Source: JAZGAE01 sp036475545 (GTDB lineage Bacteria > Pseudomonadota > Alphaproteobacteria > DATDPM01). From it: DNA of 24,628 nucleotides. A program made the position numbers and the translations under genes. Below the pieces are notes generated by a model, which had not been told where the DNA came from, made no database searches, and saw nothing but the letters and a program-made list of their open reading frames with translations. The stretch lies in the NCBI GenBank assembly GCA_036475545.1, contig JAZGAE010000102.1, positions 1 to 24,628 of the forward strand. Direction: 5' to 3'. This document shows, piece after piece, positions 22,424 through 24,628 of this stretch (within the stretch, counting starts at the first letter, position 1; each line of letters opens with the position of its first letter).

Positions 22424-22939
22424 ATGGACATCAAGGACCACATCCGCGCCATCCCCGACTTTCCCAAACAGGGCATCCTCTTCTATGACATCTCCACCCT
22501 GCTGAGCCACCCCGACGCTTGGCAGGTGACGATGGGGCGGATGGCCAGGGAACTCATTCGCTACCAGCCGGACATCCTGGCCGGGATCGAGTCGCGAGGT
22601 TTTCTGGTGGCGGCGCCGCTGGCCCTCAAGCTCGGTTGCGGCTTCATCATGGTGCGCAAGAAGGGAAAGCTGCCCGGCGAGACCATATCCCACACCTACG
22701 ACCTCGAATACGGCACCGACGCCATCGAGATCCAGGCCGACGCGGTGGAGCCGGGCCAAAGGGTGGTCATCCTCGACGACCTGCTGGCGACCGGGGGAAC
22801 CATGGCGGCGACGGTGAACCTGTTCCGCAAGGCGGGCGCCGACGTGCGGGCCGCGGCCTGCATCATCGAACTCACCTTCCTCGACGGCCGCTCCAAGCTC
22901 GACGTGCCGTTTTCCGCGCTCGTCGCTTACGAAGAGTAG
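22424..22939 (+). CDS. apt: Adenine phosphoribosyltransferase, 171 aa
   Basis: This enzyme salvages adenine: adenine plus PRPP gives AMP and pyrophosphate. The family start MDIKDHIRAIPDFPKQGILFYDIS is at the chosen ATG at 22424, which has only a weak ribosome site but restores the conserved N-terminus. IAGIESRGF-like ILAGIESRGFLVAAPLA and RKKGKLPGETISHTYDLEYG follow, and the PRPP-binding motif is VVILDDLLATGGTMAA (about 113-128). The length is typical. A longer ATG at 22301 would add 41 unconserved residues, so it is rejected. It is cytoplasmic, and a metallophosphodiesterase gene follows about 95 nt later. Confidence 0.95.
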   Translation: MDIKDHIRAIPDFPKQGILFYDISTLLSHPDAWQVTMGRMARELIRYQPDILAGIESRGFLVAAPLALKLGCGFIMVRKKGKLPGETISHTYDLEYGTDAIEIQADAVEPGQRVVILDDLLATGGTMAATVNLFRKAGADVRAAACIIELTFLDGRSKLDVPFSALVAYEE

Positions 22940-23034
22940 GCCTCTTCAACGGTCGCCCCAGCCATGCCCACGGATGAAAACGGCGCCCCGGGCCCGAGCC
23001 CGGCGATCGGTTCCAGGGAGAGGACGAGGGTCCC

Positions 23035-23841
23035 ATGATCATCGCACAGGTCACCGACATGCACGTGAGGGCGCGCGGGGCGCCACGCTTGAATGGCATG
23101 GACACGGGCCAATGCCTCGCCGCCTGCGTCGCCCGCATAAACGGGCTCAGCCCCGCCCCGGACGTGGCGGTGCTCACGGGCGACCTGGTCAACGGGGGCA
23201 CCGAGGACGAATACGAGTACCTCCGGGACTTGCTCGAGCCCCTTGCCATGCCGATCTACCTCATTCCCGGCAACCACGACGAGCGCGAGGCGATGCGCCG
23301 GGCGTTCAGGCACCACGACTACCTGCCGCGCCGCGGCCGTTTGCTCAACTACGTGCTGGACGACTATCCACTCCGCTTCATCGCGCTCGATACCGTGATC
23401 CCCGGCGAGCCCGGCGGGCGCGTCGGCGCGGAGCAGCTGGACTGGCTCGCGGCCCGGCTCGCCGAGGCCCCCGACCGACCGACGGTGATCCTCATGCATC
23501 ATCCCCCCTTCGAGACCGGCATCGTCCACATGGACGAGATGAACTGCGCCGACGCCGAGGACCTGGGCGCCGTCGTCGCGCGCCACCCCCAGGTGGAGCG
23601 GATCCTGTGCGGGCACGTGCACCGGCCGATCCAGGTGCGCCGGTTCGGCACTTTCGTCTCGATCGGGCCGAGCACGGCCTTCCAGGTGGCGCTCGAGTTG
23701 CATCCGGAGGCCCCCGCAAGCTGGATCGCCGAGCCCCCGGCCTTCCATCTGCACCTGTGGCGGCCCGGAACCGGCCTCGTCAGCCACACCCTGTACGTGG
23801 GCGACTTCGGCGCGCCCCACCGGTTCCAGCACGCCGAGTGA
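23035..23841 (+). CDS. Calcineurin-like metallophosphodiesterase (GpdQ/CpdA-type), 268 aa
   Basis: A binuclear-metal phosphodiesterase of the class III cyclic nucleotide/glycerophosphodiester group. All the motifs are present: DMH (D8, H10), GD (D50), GNHD (79-82), HH (155-156 in LMHHPPFE) and GHVH (193-196). Similarity is greater to the glycerophosphodiesterase GpdQ than to the more common CpdA, with the shared YLIPGNHD and MHHPP...FCGH pattern; the substrate (cAMP, glycerophosphodiesters or others) cannot be settled. The ATG at 23035 starts MIIAQVTDMHVRARG and follows GAGGACGAGGG. No signal peptide, so it is cytoplasmic. A DUF2380-like gene follows about 100 nt downstream. Confidence 0.9.
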   Translation: MIIAQVTDMHVRARGAPRLNGMDTGQCLAACVARINGLSPAPDVAVLTGDLVNGGTEDEYEYLRDLLEPLAMPIYLIPGNHDEREAMRRAFRHHDYLPRRGRLLNYVLDDYPLRFIALDTVIPGEPGGRVGAEQLDWLAARLAEAPDRPTVILMHHPPFETGIVHMDEMNCADAEDLGAVVARHPQVERILCGHVHRPIQVRRFGTFVSIGPSTAFQVALELHPEAPASWIAEPPAFHLHLWRPGTGLVSHTLYVGDFGAPHRFQHAE

Positions 23842-23939
23842 GCGGGATCGGCGCGCAGGCGCGCGGCTTGCGTCACGGCCAGGCGGGCCTTTCCCGAAAG
23901 GAATGTCACGAGACTGAGACTGTGCCTTCCCCCAAATGC

Positions 23940-24437
23940 ATGATTTCGGCTGCCATCGCCCTGGCAATTCTGGCCGCCTCGGCGGCGGCCGCGGGGGAGC
24001 CGCCCAAGAAGGTCGCCGTGTTCAGGTTCGAGCTCATCGACACCAGCGGCGGCCCGCCCAGGGGCGAAGAGGCGCGCCTCGACCTCATCACCGACATCTT
24101 GCGGCGCAGGCTCAATGAGTCGGACCGCTACGAGGTCGTGGACATGGGTGCGATAAGCGCACTCGAAGACAAGCGAATGGCCGAGCTTGCGGCCGGCGGC
24201 TACTTCCATGACTGCAACGGCTGCGAGGCCGATATCGCCGCCGCGCTGGGCGCGGACCTCTCCATCGCCGGCACCGTGCAGAAGGTCAGCAACCTCATCC
24301 TCAACTTCAACGTGTACATCCGCGACGCCGCCACGGGCGAGCTCGTGGAGGCCCACAGCGTGGACATACGGGGCAACACCGATCGAACCTGGAGCCACGG
24401 GATCTCCTGGATGATCCGCAACCGGCTGCTCAAGTGA
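23940..24437 (+). CDS. Exported DUF2380/DUF3280-like protein, 165 aa
   Basis: A secreted protein of the DUF2380/DUF3280 type. The N-terminus (MISAAIALAILAASAAAAG) is a signal peptide. The core is KKVAVFRFELIDTSGGPPRGEEARLDLITDILRRRL, HDCNGCEADIAAALGADLSIAGTVQKVSNLILNFNVYIRDA and the closing DRTWSHGISWMIRNRL. I recall DUF3280 homologues encoded beside methanol-dehydrogenase genes, and related folds are thought to be periplasmic or outer-membrane-linked; there is no such context here. The two Cys of CNGC could form a disulfide. The start is uncertain: the in-frame GTG at 23922 would add MPSPKC, giving a positively charged start, but neither site has a good ribosome-binding sequence. Confidence 0.82.
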   Translation: MISAAIALAILAASAAAAGEPPKKVAVFRFELIDTSGGPPRGEEARLDLITDILRRRLNESDRYEVVDMGAISALEDKRMAELAAGGYFHDCNGCEADIAAALGADLSIAGTVQKVSNLILNFNVYIRDAATGELVEAHSVDIRGNTDRTWSHGISWMIRNRLLK

Positions 24438-24473
24438 CCGGAGGTGGGTGAGCTCACGCTGTGCTTGCGGGCG

Positions 24474-24490
24474 CGCCGCCTACGGCGGCG
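24474..24490 (+). terminator. GC hairpin after the DUF2380-like gene
   Basis: CGCCGCC (24474-24480) pairs with GGCGGCG (24484-24490) around TAC. No T-tract follows, so a terminator role is only possible. Confidence 0.3.
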
Positions 24491-24597
24491 AAAGCGCCTG
24501 AACCCAGGCGGTTCGGCCAACCGGCGGCAGCTCAGCCGGCACCCGGACTGCGTGATCCTGCGCCTGCCGCCGAGGTCCGTTGCGCGGGGCGCCGCTC

Positions 24598-24628
24598 CTA
24601 CTCGCCGATCAGCTGGAGGACCAGGGTG
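24598..24628 (-). CDS. Possible C-terminal end of a gene entering from the right edge
   Basis: Read on the minus strand, the last bases of the window encode TLVLQLIGE followed by a TAG stop (24598-24600). The amphipathic residues look protein-like, but nine residues are too few to identify anything. Confidence 0.25.
   Translation of the reverse strand, partial: TLVLQLIGE

Overview
The window looks like a chromosome segment of a GC-rich alphaproteobacterium, probably a Rhodospirillales-like lineage. The pointers are two DUF2336 proteins, full CtrA-type boxes (TTAA-N7-TTAA), clusters of GANTC (CcrM) sites, a SUF-type Fe-S operon led by an Rrf2 regulator, a DivJ/PleC-style histidine kinase, a DUF6969-like protein and a DUF4202 protein. 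The species assignment is inference.

Layout. 1-80 is the 3' part of a glycine riboswitch aptamer with no glycine gene behind it. 396-1406 holds a phage-like hypothetical gene and a two-CBS-domain gene. 1432-1573 is a 71-bp tandem duplication. 1899-4091 is a membrane-protease pair: NfeD and a slipin (SPFH) protein. It closes with a hairpin terminator at 4187-4206. 4222-11002 is a complete SUF operon, rrf2/sufR-like, sufB, sufC, sufD, sufS, sufU, sufT, sufA, with tight or overlapping junctions, and a perfect 34-bp palindrome follows it. 11404-13174 has DUF4202, a rhodanese, a short pentapeptide-repeat protein and a 65-aa conserved-looking protein.

13175-18071 is the most interesting part. A DUF2336 gene is followed by a soluble PAS histidine kinase gene, and a second DUF2336 gene faces them on the other strand. 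Both DUF2336 upstream regions carry a perfect CtrA box and several GANTC sites, so the block may be a cell-cycle-timed module with its own kinase.

18294-20798 contains a small periplasmic cytochrome c, a DUF6969-like gene, and a secreted protein that joins a long Cys/Pro/Ala/Lys repeat region (26 Cys in about 120 residues) to a cytochrome P460-like domain with a CxxCH heme motif. A strong intrinsic terminator follows it. 20931-24437 has a DAACS dicarboxylate/glutamate symporter, adenine phosphoribosyltransferase, a GpdQ-like metallophosphodiesterase and an exported DUF2380/DUF3280-like protein.

Functional picture. SufBCD is the scaffold complex, SufS with SufU supplies sulfur, SufA and SufT help deliver clusters, and the Rrf2 protein probably senses cluster status. 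The rhodanese and DUF4202 genes next door may or may not be linked to sulfur handling. The other blocks are housekeeping or accessory genes. No insertion sequence, tRNA, rRNA or CRISPR array was seen.
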